Assembly (NCBI RefSeq): GCF_014851395.1
Contig: NW_024041150.1
Span: 11,804,137 to 11,868,136, forward strand
DNA from: Micropterus salmoides
Taxonomy: Eukaryota; Chordata; Actinopteri; Centrarchiformes; Centrarchidae
Direction of reading: 5' to 3'
Length of the DNA stretch: 64,000 nt
The position numbers and the translations under genes are program-made. Shown here piece after piece: positions 37,800 to 49,290 of the stretch. The notes below the pieces were generated by a model. That model saw nothing but the letters and a program-made list of their open reading frames with translations. It was not told where the DNA came from and ran no database searches. Within the stretch, counting starts at the first letter, position 1; each line of letters begins with the position of its first letter.

Positions 37800-38100
37800 A
37801 TGTTGTATAGAAATTTTACGGTTGAAGAAACCGAGCCCGTCTCAGCTTTCAACACGGGGCACTCATTCTTCCAATGCACCTTGGCCTGACAATATCAGCA
37901 GGTGTCAGAATTAAATGATGCACTACGCCCTTCATTACCAGACTTTTGTGGAGCAGGTTCATCTACCATCTTTGACCTCAAAGGCCTAGGGTCAGTATCA
38001 GCCTTGTGTCGAACATCCCTATTGGCATCAAAATAACGCTTGTGGGTTAGCACATACTCATGGGCAAGGACTACTGCCTTATGAGGTGTTACGGTCATTA
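37800..38100 (-). mobile_element. Gag-like remnant of an LTR retrotransposon
   Basis: From 38098 the minus strand encodes AVVLAHEYVLTHKRYF, then SASFNSDTC, a TGA stop, and YCQAKVHWKNECPVLKAE. Together the residues form C-x2-C-x4-H-x4-C, a CCHC zinc knuckle of the kind that binds RNA in retroelement Gag, with the stop falling between the first two cysteines. The VLADEY-like and THK words and the GHWK.DCPVL-like knuckle fit gypsy-type elements of fish. No protease, RT or integrase follows, so the copy is a fragment. The knuckle makes Gag likely; the gypsy label is inference. Confidence 0.6.
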
Positions 38101-40258
38101 ATGAATGTTGCTATGCGCATAATCCAGCTAAAACATTTTTATAGAGGAAATGGGAACAGATCAGAAAACAATAAGGCTTCATACTGAAATATGACAAGAT
38201 ATATCAAAGAATTGGAAACAAATGTCTCCGATATAAGCCTGCTTCAAATAAAGGTCTGGTACCCTCTGTAGTTAAGGCAATTTCAGACTTGACATTATGA
38301 TATGTGTTACATAAGCATGTTTTCATTAACCTCTTCACCCAGACAGAGGGACAGAGCCTTACATGTTGAGAAATTGTAAGATTATGTGGTTGTTATTACA
38401 TTATCCATAGCTGCAGGCATCCTGCTCTCCACACTGCAACCCCTCCATGCATCTCTCCAAACTCTGGAGGTCTGTTTAGGGGATTAGTGCCTTTTTGGGA
38501 GCTCAGCGCTTGCAGCAAGGTAACAATTCACCATGCAATCCACGGGAAACACACAGAGGACATGTTTTAATTTGTCACCTCACTAGCTCTCCGCCCGCCG
38601 TCAGTGCAGGGAACAGCCAAAGCCACTTCAGAAGAAACTCCTTTACTCTCTGTTCCATTTCATAGGCTTTTATGTTATAATCCACTGTCGGCTTCACTCA
38701 CACATCTGATCTGGGCTCAGGGTTCAGGATTGTGTATAAATCTGTGTGTGTGGTTGTTCTTGCGCCTCCTTTCTCACTGGGGCCAAATGTCCTCAAACTG
38801 ATAGATTCCTCATTTCTTCCTCATTATATAGTGTAGGATGAGGACCGGGATTTCAGACTAACATTAGAATCAGGATTATACTTAACGGTGACACTCAGCC
38901 TGTCGTAAAGGATTTGGGTTGAAATTAAGAGTGGAGTAAAGTTTCAGGACAGGGGATCATACATCATAGATTCTTGTGACATGGTGTGTTATCCCTTGTT
39001 GCTTTGGCATTTGGCACCAGTTTGGTTTGCCAAAAATGACACTAGAAATAGTCCAAAGATCCACATCTGAATCAATCCTCACAAAATAATATTAATATAT
39101 AACTTTACAGTAAAACACAGATATGTTCTGTGGTGTTGCGTCAGAAGACATGGACACGATGGATATTTTAAAGCACGGACCAGGTAAAGCAACTGTGAAC
39201 ACACCTGCTTGTGCCGATGTCATTCTGTACCACAGTGTCATTAACAACAAGCCTCCTCCCCTCCTCCCCCTGCTGCTGTGAAAACGGAAAGCGGGTGAAA
39301 ATATCCAAAATGCGAGTTTTGTTTATGGGCGACTTTATAAAAAATACTGCTGATGAATAAAGTCAGCAGAGCAGACACAGAGAGAGAGAGAGTCTGAAGA
39401 GAAAAAGGCAAGTTGAGCAGATTAAAGCAGTTTGTGTTTGTAAGTAAACGCTAAAAGAAGGTGGAGAATTAAAATGGTGAGATAAGAAATAACCTACTAG
39501 AAATAGGGTAATATATTCTCCCCCGTTCCCACCACAGTTACACTGTCACACAACACTGAGAGATGGAGAAGATCCTGTAACCTGCTTGTGCTGTGGCCCA
39601 AAGTTATTTAAAAGTTAATGTTTTATTATGAACATAGAGTTGAATGGACCACAGGAATAATAGGTAAGCTTATGCTGGTGCTAATGGCGAGCCTAATAAA
39701 GAAAGGATTTTCACATAGAGAAACTTTTAGATCTTTGTGTTCAGCTCATGATGAATGGGGGCAAAACAAAAGTGTTGCATTTATAATTTTGTTCAGTGTA
39801 GATAACAAACCATTTGCATTTTCAAGATTTAATATCTTAAATTAAAATCCACTCTCAAATTGCAGATGTATGTTTTCAGTTGTTCTAGATGAACCACCCA
39901 GAAATCACACAAAATATTCATATTGGATTGCATTATTACCTCCCTGGTGTGTATGTACAAGACGTTAGTTTGTAGTAGAGCAGTCAGCTCTAATGTAAGT
40001 CCAAGTCCAGCCCAGTATGGCTGCTCATCAGAACAGTGGCTCATTAGTGGAGAAGCTGCCGATGTTACGTGACACCCCAAACTGCACGGCCATTTGTACT
40101 TGGAAAGAAGCACTGGAAAGAGAATCATTAAAACTTCCATGGTTTTTAACCATAGCCGAGGCAGGTAACAACACAGAATACCAATCTAAGAGAAAGATGC
40201 CCCTCTTTCAAGACTTACATATAGATACTGAAGGTTCTTACAAGTATAGTAAAACATT
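38100..40258. other. Unannotated stretch with a repeat-like word near 38240
   Basis: The words cttcaaataaaggtctggta at about 38243 recall repeat B. Otherwise I see no gene. A (GA)n patch lies at about 39379-39394. Confidence 0.45.

Positions 40259-40259
<1 letters not shown>

Positions 40260-40294
<35 letters not shown>
40260..40294. repeat. (CA)n microsatellite
   Basis: About 17 CA units. Confidence 0.95.
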
Positions 40295-40296
<2 letters not shown>

Positions 40297-40416
40297 CACA
40301 GTCATGACTCATCCCTTTTATCCCTGGTGTTAACACAGTCAGGCCTATTTGACACGTTCAGGGCCAAAGCACCGCAGCCAAACACCGATTTGAGTAGCTG
40401 CTTAACAAAGGCCAGG

Positions 40417-40418
<2 letters not shown>

Positions 40419-40453
<35 letters not shown>
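40419..40453. repeat. (TG)n(GA)n compound microsatellite
   Basis: About 12 TG units followed by about 5 GA units. Confidence 0.95.
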
Positions 40454-43400
40454 CGGCCAGTCATGTGTGTTTAATTAGTACACAACACCTGCCTCCATTA
40501 CAGGGCAATTAGACTCCACATCACATCCACACACATCACTGGTAAGCTTTTCACTTGGATGTCTCTGTCTCTTTAGTGCAGTGTATTCCATATAGCTTTG
40601 TGTGGGTTGTTCTGCGTTTATGCCAGCATGGCTCTGTTTATTTTTCTGTGAATCAAGCCTTTTCACTGTTTTCAATGACTCCTTTTCCCCTCTTTCATTG
40701 CCCATTTATCTTCGGCTTTCCACACATTTCTAACCTACTTTTACCTTGGCTCTTGTTGCTATTGGACTTGTCCGTTTCTCTGGCTGGCTGGATTGGAAAT
40801 GAGAAGCTGCAGTAAATTAGCATAACACACCAAACTGAGAGAACAGAAGAAGATAGGATTATTTAAACGACAGAACAAGACAATGCAGAAATTGTAAAGA
40901 TGAATCTAATTTCTTTAGCAGGTGCTCCAGATGTTCTGTCTGTTCTTGTTGGGTCGATTCAGTTAACATTCAGATTTCACTTTGTTAAACTAGCCAAAGA
41001 ATTCCTGATTACAGTAAGTCTTACCTGCTTCACTAGCATCTGTACAGTAATTAAACTAGGACAGAACGAGACTCATTCAATTGTCACTGTCCGAGGATCT
41101 GTGTTTCAGTGTGGTGTTGGAATTTGTTTTAGTTTTAAACTCCCTAAAGGGACACTGCTTCTACAAGCTATCACATAAAGAGGAAGTCATAAAGAATGTG
41201 TTTGCTTTTAGCATTTCATAATTCTTAAGTGCAACACACATTGGCACCATCACAAAGTGCTTTGTCTTTTCACATAAATCAATCGAAACCGATAGCACAC
41301 ACTGGACAGACCATACAGGTAGAGGAAGGGGAATTTGTGCTTTTCTGGAGAATTGAAATCATTGCTGCGAAATAGGACAGTGCGATATCCTGACGTATTG
41401 ACATGCGTCATAAAGATGCTATTATAATTTTAGATTTTTCATTAGTTTTTATTTAGCTTTGAATGTTTGTTTTCAGTTTAGTTTTAATTATACCTATTTG
41501 TTCACCCATAATTCCAACTGTTTTGTTGAATCTTCATAACTTCCATAATGAGTTACTAATAATCAGGCTTTTCACCTTCCATTGTTTTGCTTTTTTGATT
41601 TCCCATCTTTCACACCAGTCAAACCTGATCACACGTCTTTAACGCACGATATTTACTTCCTCTTATTCTCCATCGTCACTGTGAATCCAGATTGTTTGAG
41701 CTACAATCTTGGTAAAAGCAGTCAGCAGATAAAAACTTCCTTAGAATTCTACTCATCCCTGCTCAGACCTTAAGTCAGTCTAAGCAGCGGAGAAAACTGT
41801 ACATGTCATTCTACTCTGCCCTGTTAAGATTTGGTCAGACTACTTATGAGAGAGGAGAAACCAACTGAGCTTCAAAAACAAGGACTATGTGATTTTAGAA
41901 AAATTGATGAGTGAGTTTTGTAAATGAGTGTTAATGGTGCCATTTTTAAGCCCAAGTCACACCAGAAAGTAGCAAGGCCAAGTCCATCCTCGTGCAACCC
42001 GTGACGATCTCCTTATTCAAGCAAGCGGTGTCCTGCTCTGGACTGAAAGGCTCAACACGTGCAGTTGTGCAGGTGATCAGAGACACAGCAAGTCTCTGTG
42101 TTAAACCTCTGTGGTCTGCAGTTCTGTTGTGTTTGATCATGCGCAAATGGCTGTGTTCGCCGTGCTAAAGGGGCTATCCACCAATTGTACACATCATGGT
42201 CGGTTGACTCATACTAGGAACTAAAAGTCTAAATATGACGGCCTCTGCTGCTTCAATTTTAACAATTTGTTGCCATTGTGATAAAAAATGCCAGAAATGT
42301 TTTTGGAAAAAGAAGTAGGAAATAACATTTTAGAAATGTGTATTTATTCATATGATTATTTGTCTCACAGTGTCTAATTTATCTTCAATATTAAACGCTT
42401 TTGATGGCATTGGAAAGCCAGCACTGTAAATGTAGTACTCATTCAGGCTTTGTAGTCTTGTGTTTTTATGGTAATCGCTCTAATGCTGGTGTATTTCAAA
42501 AGATCCAACAAAAGCACTAAAAAACGTCCAAAAACCTGTGAATCTAATCCCTCTCCTTCTGCTTTCCTTTCTGCTCTGTATTAACTTCCTCCTTTATTTT
42601 ACTGTAGACCCCTACTCCCTGCTTTCTCCCTCCCTCGGTCATGCAGTAGACAACACCTTTCACAGCACACTTCTCCAATCAGGAAGCTTCACAAGATCCC
42701 TTCTCGCTCCTGCTCATCTATTATTGGTAGTGCATCAGCCGAGCGGCAGGATGGATGTACCCATTCTGCCCAGCCTAACCTCCTGGGGTACATTCAGGGC
42801 AAATACACCCATTTCCTCACCTCACACCTTCCTTTTGTTAGAAAAATAGCTCCACTGCGGAATATATTGTTTTCTTGTTTTTTTGCTTACCAATCCCTAG
42901 CAGCAGGAAGAGAAAAGAAAATGTGACAATGGAAAATTACGATTTTCGTTCTTGTATTTGGGTGGCGGTTTCTTTGCTTTCTCCATAAGTATAGGCTGAA
43001 CCTTGGAGCACTTTCTCAAGTGGGCATAAGAGTGTCTTGTTTACAAGTATCCTTTCTGTGGAGAGGAATGATAGTGATTCTGACCCTCAGCACACACGCG
43101 TGCACACACACACACACACACACACACACTCTTCACCACTGCTACCGCTGCTGCTTCTTCCTCTTCCTCGTTTTTTCTTTAACTTGTGTTGAATTACTGT
43201 AATTTCATGCTAAACCACACAGTGCTGGTTTTTACTTTAGCGTTCTCTCAGGAGGTGGGGGTCGGGAGGGAAAAGAGGAAGAGCAAAAAAAAGAGGAGAA
43301 ATAAAGGGAAAAAGCCAACCACCACTGACCTAAATGTGGCTCTCATTAAGATGGCCTGCACACGAGGGGAGGAGTATGAGCCAAGAAATGTCCTCTTTCT

Positions 43401-44224
43401 CTCTGTTTTTCCTCCTTCATTTTTTACCTCTCATGTTGTTCAGGTCTGCTTTTGCAGCCCTCGCCCCTTCTTTTGTCCCCCCCATTTTTCTTCCCCTCCT
43501 CCTTTCTATTTTCTTTTAGAATAGGCCCAGTGTTTATGTATGAAAGTTACAACAGGGCGAGGTTTGCAGCCGGCCATGGAGGAAAACAAGGATACAGCAC
43601 GGAAATGAAAAAATCCTCCTTCCTCTGTTCTGCAAAATTGAGGTTGTTGTAACTTTTTACCATTTCACCTGCTGCCTAATGTAATGCTCTCCATCTCAGC
43701 CGCAGAATGTGATTTACTATTAACATGAATATTAAAGTTGCCTGACCTACTTTTTTTCAGCCTCCATAGCAAAAAATCTATACAAAACAACAGTAAAATA
43801 ATGAAAGCGGCGACAATGTGATCCTCCGCCTCTAAGCCCAAATAATAATGTGACAAGCAGAAAGCGAGACGAAGCAAAGCCAAATAAAAAAGGGCCATAA
43901 CAATCTGGGGTTCGGCTTGAAGTCTTATAAGGTCCTGGCAGACAGAGAATACCCAAACAGACTATTAACATTAGAAATGATGTGTGCAGTGTGCAGACAG
44001 AGCGGGGTGGGTAGAGGAGTAACTAAAGCACAAAAGCATGGCTTTCTTTTGTTCGCCTGTTTCGGGGTATAATATAAATGGATGGTGGAGGTGCGTCTTG
44101 TATTGCAGTCTGATGTATGGATGTGCATTAACCAAGAACAGAAACTGGGCGCTGTCCACAGTAAAATGTCTAATGTACCATAGTTACTGCATCTGGAGAT
44201 GGTATCCATAAGTTAATATTGATG
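40454..44224. other. Unannotated stretch with a CA microsatellite
   Basis: Holds the CA run at 43090-43129 and no supported gene. About 43640-43960 is a complex, low-repeat block that could be conserved non-coding DNA (see findings). Open frames near 43186-43524 translate a purine/pyrimidine-rich low-complexity stretch. Confidence 0.5.
43090..43129. repeat. (CA)n microsatellite
   Basis: Interrupted CA run with one CGTG break at 43098-43101. Confidence 0.95.
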
Positions 44225-44250
44225 CTCTCTCGCTCTCTCTCTCTCTCTCT
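44225..44250. repeat. (CT)n microsatellite
   Basis: About 12 CT units with one CG interruption. Confidence 0.9.
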
Positions 44251-44429
44251 GCCTGGAGATGACTGAGTCTTTGTGCTCAGTCAGAGGCAGGAAAGAGAGA
44301 GAGCTCAGCATCGAGGAGTAATGAACATTTTTAATCTAGGGCTACATCCACTCTATGGCTGCAACCAGTTATTATTGTTATATTATCACATAATCTACTG
44401 ATTATTTTCTCAAATTTTATTTATTGTTT

Positions 44430-44530
44430 GATTAAATTCAGTTTTATTTTTATAGGGCCAGTTCATAACAGAAGTTATCTCATTAAACATTTCATATAAA
44501 GCAGGTCTTGACCGTACTCTGTAATGTTAT
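44430..44530 (-). repeat. LINE 3'-tail fragment, same family as 51041-52580
   Basis: The words ttttatttttatagggcc, acagaagttatctca and aaagcaggtcttgaccgtac match 51055-51135 (ttttatttatatagtgcc, acagttatctca, aaagcaggtctagaccatac) in the same orientation. As the LINE at 51 kb lies on the minus strand, this is a 3'-end fragment of that family. No coding part is attached. Confidence 0.65.
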
Positions 44531-44747
44531 GGCATATAAAATGTCAGCAAGTGCCTATCACAAGTTCCCAGGGCCCAGAGTGACATATGTGAGTGTCTTC
44601 TTGTTTTGGTGAGTTTTTCCTATTCTGAATCAAATAAAAAAGCCGTCATTTGAGATGGGTTTCAGAGTACAGTGGTGCCGTTGTTGCGTTGTGTCTGAAA
44701 GGGCCTTAAGGATATAGAGGGTGTCCAGATTGTAAAGCTGTTTGATT

Positions 44748-45300
44748 TAAATGTGTGAATCTACTGACATGCTAGTAACTTTGTAACTGTGAGATTGTAT
44801 GTTGCTATACTCACAATGGCAATGTTAACATGCTTAGCAGGTAATGTTTACCATGTTAAGCATCTTGGTTTCGCTTGTTAACATGTTAACATTTGGTCAT
44901 AAACCAATATATTGTATAGGGCGATATAGCCAAAATTATTTTTTTATCACAATAAAAAATTTCCTACCTATCGATAATTATCACGATAAATGTCAAATGA
45001 TTATTTTTTTTATGTTAAATATATTGAACCTTTTTTATATTGTTATTGAGGTAATTATCATTGTTAATTTATTGCCCTAATATTGTACATATGAAAATTT
45101 TGACCTGATGATGGTTCTGGATGAAAAGTCAGAGGATCATCAGAGTTATTACAGTTCATCCTGCGGGGAACCTGAATTTCTAAACCAAATTTTATGACCA
45201 TCCATTCAATAGTTGTTTAGACAACCAAAAATTCCATCATCATGATGGCACTAGAGGGAAATTTTCAGGATCACTACAGTCAGTAGGATTCATTCTCTGT
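44748..45300. repeat. Fish interspersed repeat, interrupted by a MITE
   Basis: The left part (44748-44908) has the repetitive atgttaacatgcttagcagg pattern and ends in tttggtcataaacca. The right part (45088 on) resumes with gaaaattttgacctgatgat, then gttcatcctgcggggaacct and ccatccattcaatagttg. Together these form one widespread fish repeat of unknown class. The 163-bp MITE at 44917-45079 splits it. Confidence 0.6.
44917..45079. mobile_element. 163-bp hAT-type MITE with perfect 8-bp target duplication
   Basis: The left end is tagggcgatatagcc and the right end is the reverse complement of tagggcaataaat, an imperfect inverted repeat. The 8 bases atattgta occur immediately before (44909-44916) and after (45080-45087). 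An exact 8-bp duplication fits the hAT superfamily. The interior is AT-rich and non-coding. Confidence 0.85.
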
Positions 45301-46670
45301 GGATTTTTAACGTCACATTTCACACTGTTACGGCCCCTGTGTGTTAGTAGCCGTCTGTTTTCTGTGTTCCAAGTGGAAGGTGTACAGGTTGCTTTATGCT
45401 AATAGTTCATCTAATAGTTGTTGGCATATTTTAGCTGCTAGGAAAAAAATCACTTGATTTATTGATTATCAAAATTACTGCTGATGAATTGTCTGATGAT
45501 CGACTAATTTATCAATTGACTACAGGTTTTGGTTTCATCTACCTTGAAATGCCCAAAGAATACTGTAGGAAAACGGCTAAGTCCTCCATTTTTGATTGGC
45601 CAAACAAACAAACATCCAAAATGTTTGTTTTCTTTCTGTGTACGATAATAAGAGGCCAGCATTTTCAGAGTTATCCACTCTGAAATATTCATCATTAAAA
45701 CTTTTGAACATGAACAATTCAGGCTTACTGTGGCCGAAATGCCAAAACAAAGAGAAAAAGATCAGTTTTCATATTTAACTGGCTTAGAGAAGCAGAACTG
45801 GGGTTGTAACACACAGTTCACCCAATTGTCTGAGCCAGGTGCTACAGCAAATCAGATTATATCATGAGACAACCAGCATGGCTAAGGCTATAGAGGACCC
45901 GATCACATTCTTATGCAATTCCTAGCACAAACAACCCTGTTTACTTGTGCCTGAACTCTGAGAGCAGTTAAACAGCAGCTAAACAGATCACATTTCTAAA
46001 CTTATATATGTGCGAAATACTAAAATACCCAGAATTCTTATGCACAAGTACACGAATGACAATTATTTTAACAAACACCAATACATATGGTTCCGGTTAA
46101 TGTGCAGTAATCCTGTCTCTGAGTTTGTTACAAAAAGTATAATGAGAGTGAAACAGAGCCAAGACTTTAACTCTGGCTTTTTGTGGCGCAGTGACAGCTA
46201 CTTCTGTGCAGAGGGATTCTTGGATGGGAGATCCAGGATCCATGAGTGGTAGGCTTGTTACATGGAAGGCTTCTCAGAATCACAATTCATAGAAATACAG
46301 ATTTAAGTACTGCTTTGAGCACATCTCTGTATATTGTTCTTAAAAAGACACTCCCTTTTAATGACAGATATCACAGATAAAGCATGCAGGCCCAGATTTG
46401 TATTATATTGCATGGATTCCACCGACTTTTTGCGACAGAGGTCACAATGCCACAAATCAGACACACAAGTATCTGGACAGGAACAGTGGCTAATTGGAAA
46501 TTTGTGTTGGTTTACACTCGAGCACGATAAAACAATGACTGTGACTCCCGGCTTTAATTTAAAAATGTTTCTACTGTTTATGATGAACAGTGTAGGTAAA
46601 CCCTTTTCCACACAGTCCCCCAATTTTTGAGAATCAGAAGTAATTAGACAATTGAACATACGAAAGTCAG
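45301..46670. other. Unannotated stretch with hAT-like words near 45440-45520
   Basis: The words cttgatttattgattatcaa and gatcgactaatttatcaatt recall the sub-terminal part of fish hAT-type elements beginning TAGAGCTGCAAC. Ends are not visible. The rest is unannotatable. Confidence 0.4.
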
Positions 46671-46678
46671 CATATTAA

Positions 46679-47440
46679 ATTTTTCGATACACAATACATG
46701 GCTCACGATAACAATAATATCACGATACAGCAAATCAATAATCCTAAAGTGATACATTACGATATCTGTCTAAATATTAATACAAAATAGTTAGAGTTAA
46801 AGTTTACTATTTATTTGCTGCAAATCCAAACTGTTAGAAAACAGCACAATTCTGCCCAGTCTGTAAATAAAAGTACACAGCAACTATGAAAAATTATCAC
46901 AACATTTGTTTATAAAAGGCACATGAAATGCAAATTCACTGAATTTTTACTGCAAATACAAATTGCGCTATACCACCTAAGTCTAATCTGTAAACAGTTA
47001 CATAATATAATCACATTATATAACTGTTCGGTGACACAGTATATTGTGCTGCCCTTTTTCTTCCTACTGATAGCTGTATTTTTAGGCCACTGGGAATAAT
47101 GAGTTTGAGTTTTGACCCTTTGGGGTTGCTGTAGCTGGTCTGTGTGGAGTGCAGAAACAGTAGAGTAGCAGATCAAGACAGTGAAGTTAGCAGCTTTTTT
47201 TTTATTTCACACAGAGCTCAGGAAACATGTACTTTAAGTATTTGCACACTATGTTCAGCATGTGAAGCAAAATGTGTAGTTTATGTTATAATGTAATGGA
47301 GATTCCCATTATATGTTAGCATTGAGCTAACCGTCAAAGCGCTCATATTATGTATCTATATGATGGGCTGGACTATCGATACAGTATCATGGAAAATTGT
47401 ACAACCATATATTGCCGTATCGATTTATTGTCACACCCCT
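46679..47440. mobile_element. hAT-like non-autonomous element, left tip eroded
   Basis: The right end, reverse complemented, reads aggggtgtgacaataaatcg, a common fish hAT-type terminus. The left side begins with ttttcgatacacaatacatg, the matching sub-terminal region with the outermost bases missing. The flanks catattaa (46671-46678) and cattttaa (47441-47448) agree at 7 of 8 positions, consistent with a decayed 8-bp duplication. The 762-bp body has no transposase motif. Left boundary is inferred. Confidence 0.6.
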
Positions 47441-47524
47441 CATTTTAATATGTTGTGGAAATAAGTGCCAGTACTCCCTTTATTCACATGTTGGCATCTT
47501 GCCCCCCTATCTCCTCAAAAATCA

Positions 47525-47585
47525 CCACCATTCATGCATGCAGAATTCAACATTTGAAAGTTTACTATAGCACGTCAATTTTTAA
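47525..47585 (+). repeat. Dispersed repeat C, copy 2
   Basis: Aligns to 29600-29675 on the same strand. Family unknown. Confidence 0.5.
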
Positions 47586-47589
47586 CATC

Positions 47590-48240
47590 TCACCCCATCC
47601 ATGCTTTGATTGGTTGGTTCACGTAAAAGTGAGTACTGGCCCACTTCAAGCACTGTGTGGTTGCGATTACAGTCAATGAAAAGCTAAAGCAGGAACCAAA
47701 TCTTGTCTAGACATCCGTTTTTCCAGAAGATGAATCCTAATGACTTTGGGTTTCTGTGGCATTTGGCACATTCATGGTCCTCAGAGGATAAATTGTAAAA
47801 TCCCTTGAGTTTTCATCTAGTGCCATGTAATGTCATAATTTCAGTTCGTCCAATATTTTGGAATTGTATACAATTGCACTTATTTTTGTAACTATTTGAG
47901 TCTCCCCCTTCTGGCCATTAGAAAGACACTTCCGCTTTGGCTTCACTTTTCAGAGGCGTGCCCGGGTGCTATGGCAGATTTCCTGACGTAGCTTCCCCAC
48001 AACGTTTCCAATGTCTATTCAGCAACTGCAAGCCTCAAACATCTTCTATTTCGATCATCAATAAATCATTCAGAGTACCTGTTGATTGTGTGGTCCTTGC
48101 TAGTGAAATAGTTTATGGTTTCTAATCGGACACATTGTTTTTGTTCCCACAAAGTTTTTTCTCCGCGTTAGATCTATTTACATCAATGTTTTACCCCTTC
48201 TTCGCAATTTGTCATGTGGTGGTAATGCGCTCTTGTCAGT
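47590..48240. other. Unannotated non-coding stretch
   Basis: Short chance frames only. No motif or repeat end recognised. Confidence 0.5.
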
Positions 48241-48269
48241 TGTTTATGCAGCTTAGTAAAATGGAATGC

Positions 48270-49290
48270 AGTTATCTTTCTAGTCTTCTGACCACTCAAA
48301 GCTCTTTACACTACATGTTAGGGCTGAACAATTAATCGAAATTGCGATTGGAAAGAACGCAATTAGCTAATCGTGAAGACAGCGATTTAAATGCAGTTTA
48401 ATTAAACAGCACGTCTGACCCGTTTTAAACAGTCTTGCAGTTACAAATTCATTCCGTTGTCATCCTTGTGTGACAGATCTGCTCGCCAATCACAAGCGCC
48501 ATGCACCTCCTGTTACGGTCCTACTCACCAATCAGAGCGGGCACAGGGTGTGTACATTTTACAACAACAAATGAAACTAGAGGAAAACGTGTTAATGGTG
48601 CCAGCCGAACCGACACAGGCAGCAGCTCACACTGAGGTGTTTCAGCAGCGGAGCGTTTAGCTGCGTTGTTGACATGTTGTTAATTTGTCATTCTGTGTGC
48701 TTCAACTACGTATAACAGCTCTCTGTGAGCCCGTTCTGTTCCGCACTCTGCAGGCTGACAATGTTGCATAGCCACATGGAGCATTTCAGAATAAGAGCGT
48801 TTTGCCTTTCTGATTTTTCTGACTTTTTCAGATTTTGTCCTTGATTTTTATGCTTCTGCCATGGTTAAGTAGGCTACGTAGTTAAATTGTTTCTTTTTTT
48901 GTCTCTTTTAACTGTGTTTATTGATTGCTGTAGTATCGGGAATCTGCAAAGGGTGTTTTATTTTAAAAATTGACCGGATTCTCTATGCCTTTCTGTGTCT
49001 GACTTCCTGCCTGGTTCATCTGCTCGGTGCTGCTTGACGTGGCTTTTCTCAAAAATAGATTGGCTGGAGTATTGAACTGTAGCAAAATCGTTCAGCCCTA
49101 CTACATGTCATTCACCCATTCAGACACACATTCATACACAGTGGCTGCCGTGCAGGGTGCCAGTTGCTCTTTAGAAACAGAAGCACACACCAATGGCAGA
49201 GTCACCGGGAGCAATTTAGGGTTCAGTGTCTTGCCCAAGGACACTTGCAGGCATGCAGACTGGAGGACCCAAACCATGAAAAGCTGACAG
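48270..49290 (-). repeat. SINE-like repeat interrupted by a hAT element
   Basis: The left piece has cttctgaccactcaaagctc and tttacactacatgt. The right piece resumes with ctacatgtcattcacccatt, then gttcagtgtcttgcccaagg. In uninterrupted copies known from fish these words follow one another, so the 782-bp element at 48319-49100 splits one repeat. The same cttgggcaagacact word occurs at 4576, in opposite orientation. Confidence 0.6.
48319..49100. mobile_element. 782-bp hAT-type non-autonomous element with perfect 8-bp target duplication
   Basis: The left end is tagggctgaacaatt and the right end is the reverse complement of tagggctgaacgatt, an inverted repeat with 14 of 15 matches. The bases ctacatgt stand directly before (48311-48318) and after (49101-49108), an exact 8-bp duplication. 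TIR style and duplication length point to hAT. The interior includes a more GC-rich segment (about 48470-48650) with a 67-codon frame but no recognisable transposase domain, so it is probably a deletion derivative of a larger element. Confidence 0.9.

Noticed and set aside
36758..43129. CRISPR-like or tandem arrays
   Set aside because: The repeats are simple dinucleotide microsatellites with no spacers; the sequence is vertebrate.
43186..43524. 112-codon frame with a Lys/Arg-rich stretch resembling a nuclear signal
   Set aside because: The basic run comes from a purine-rich low-complexity stretch and the downstream Pro/Phe run from a pyrimidine-rich one.
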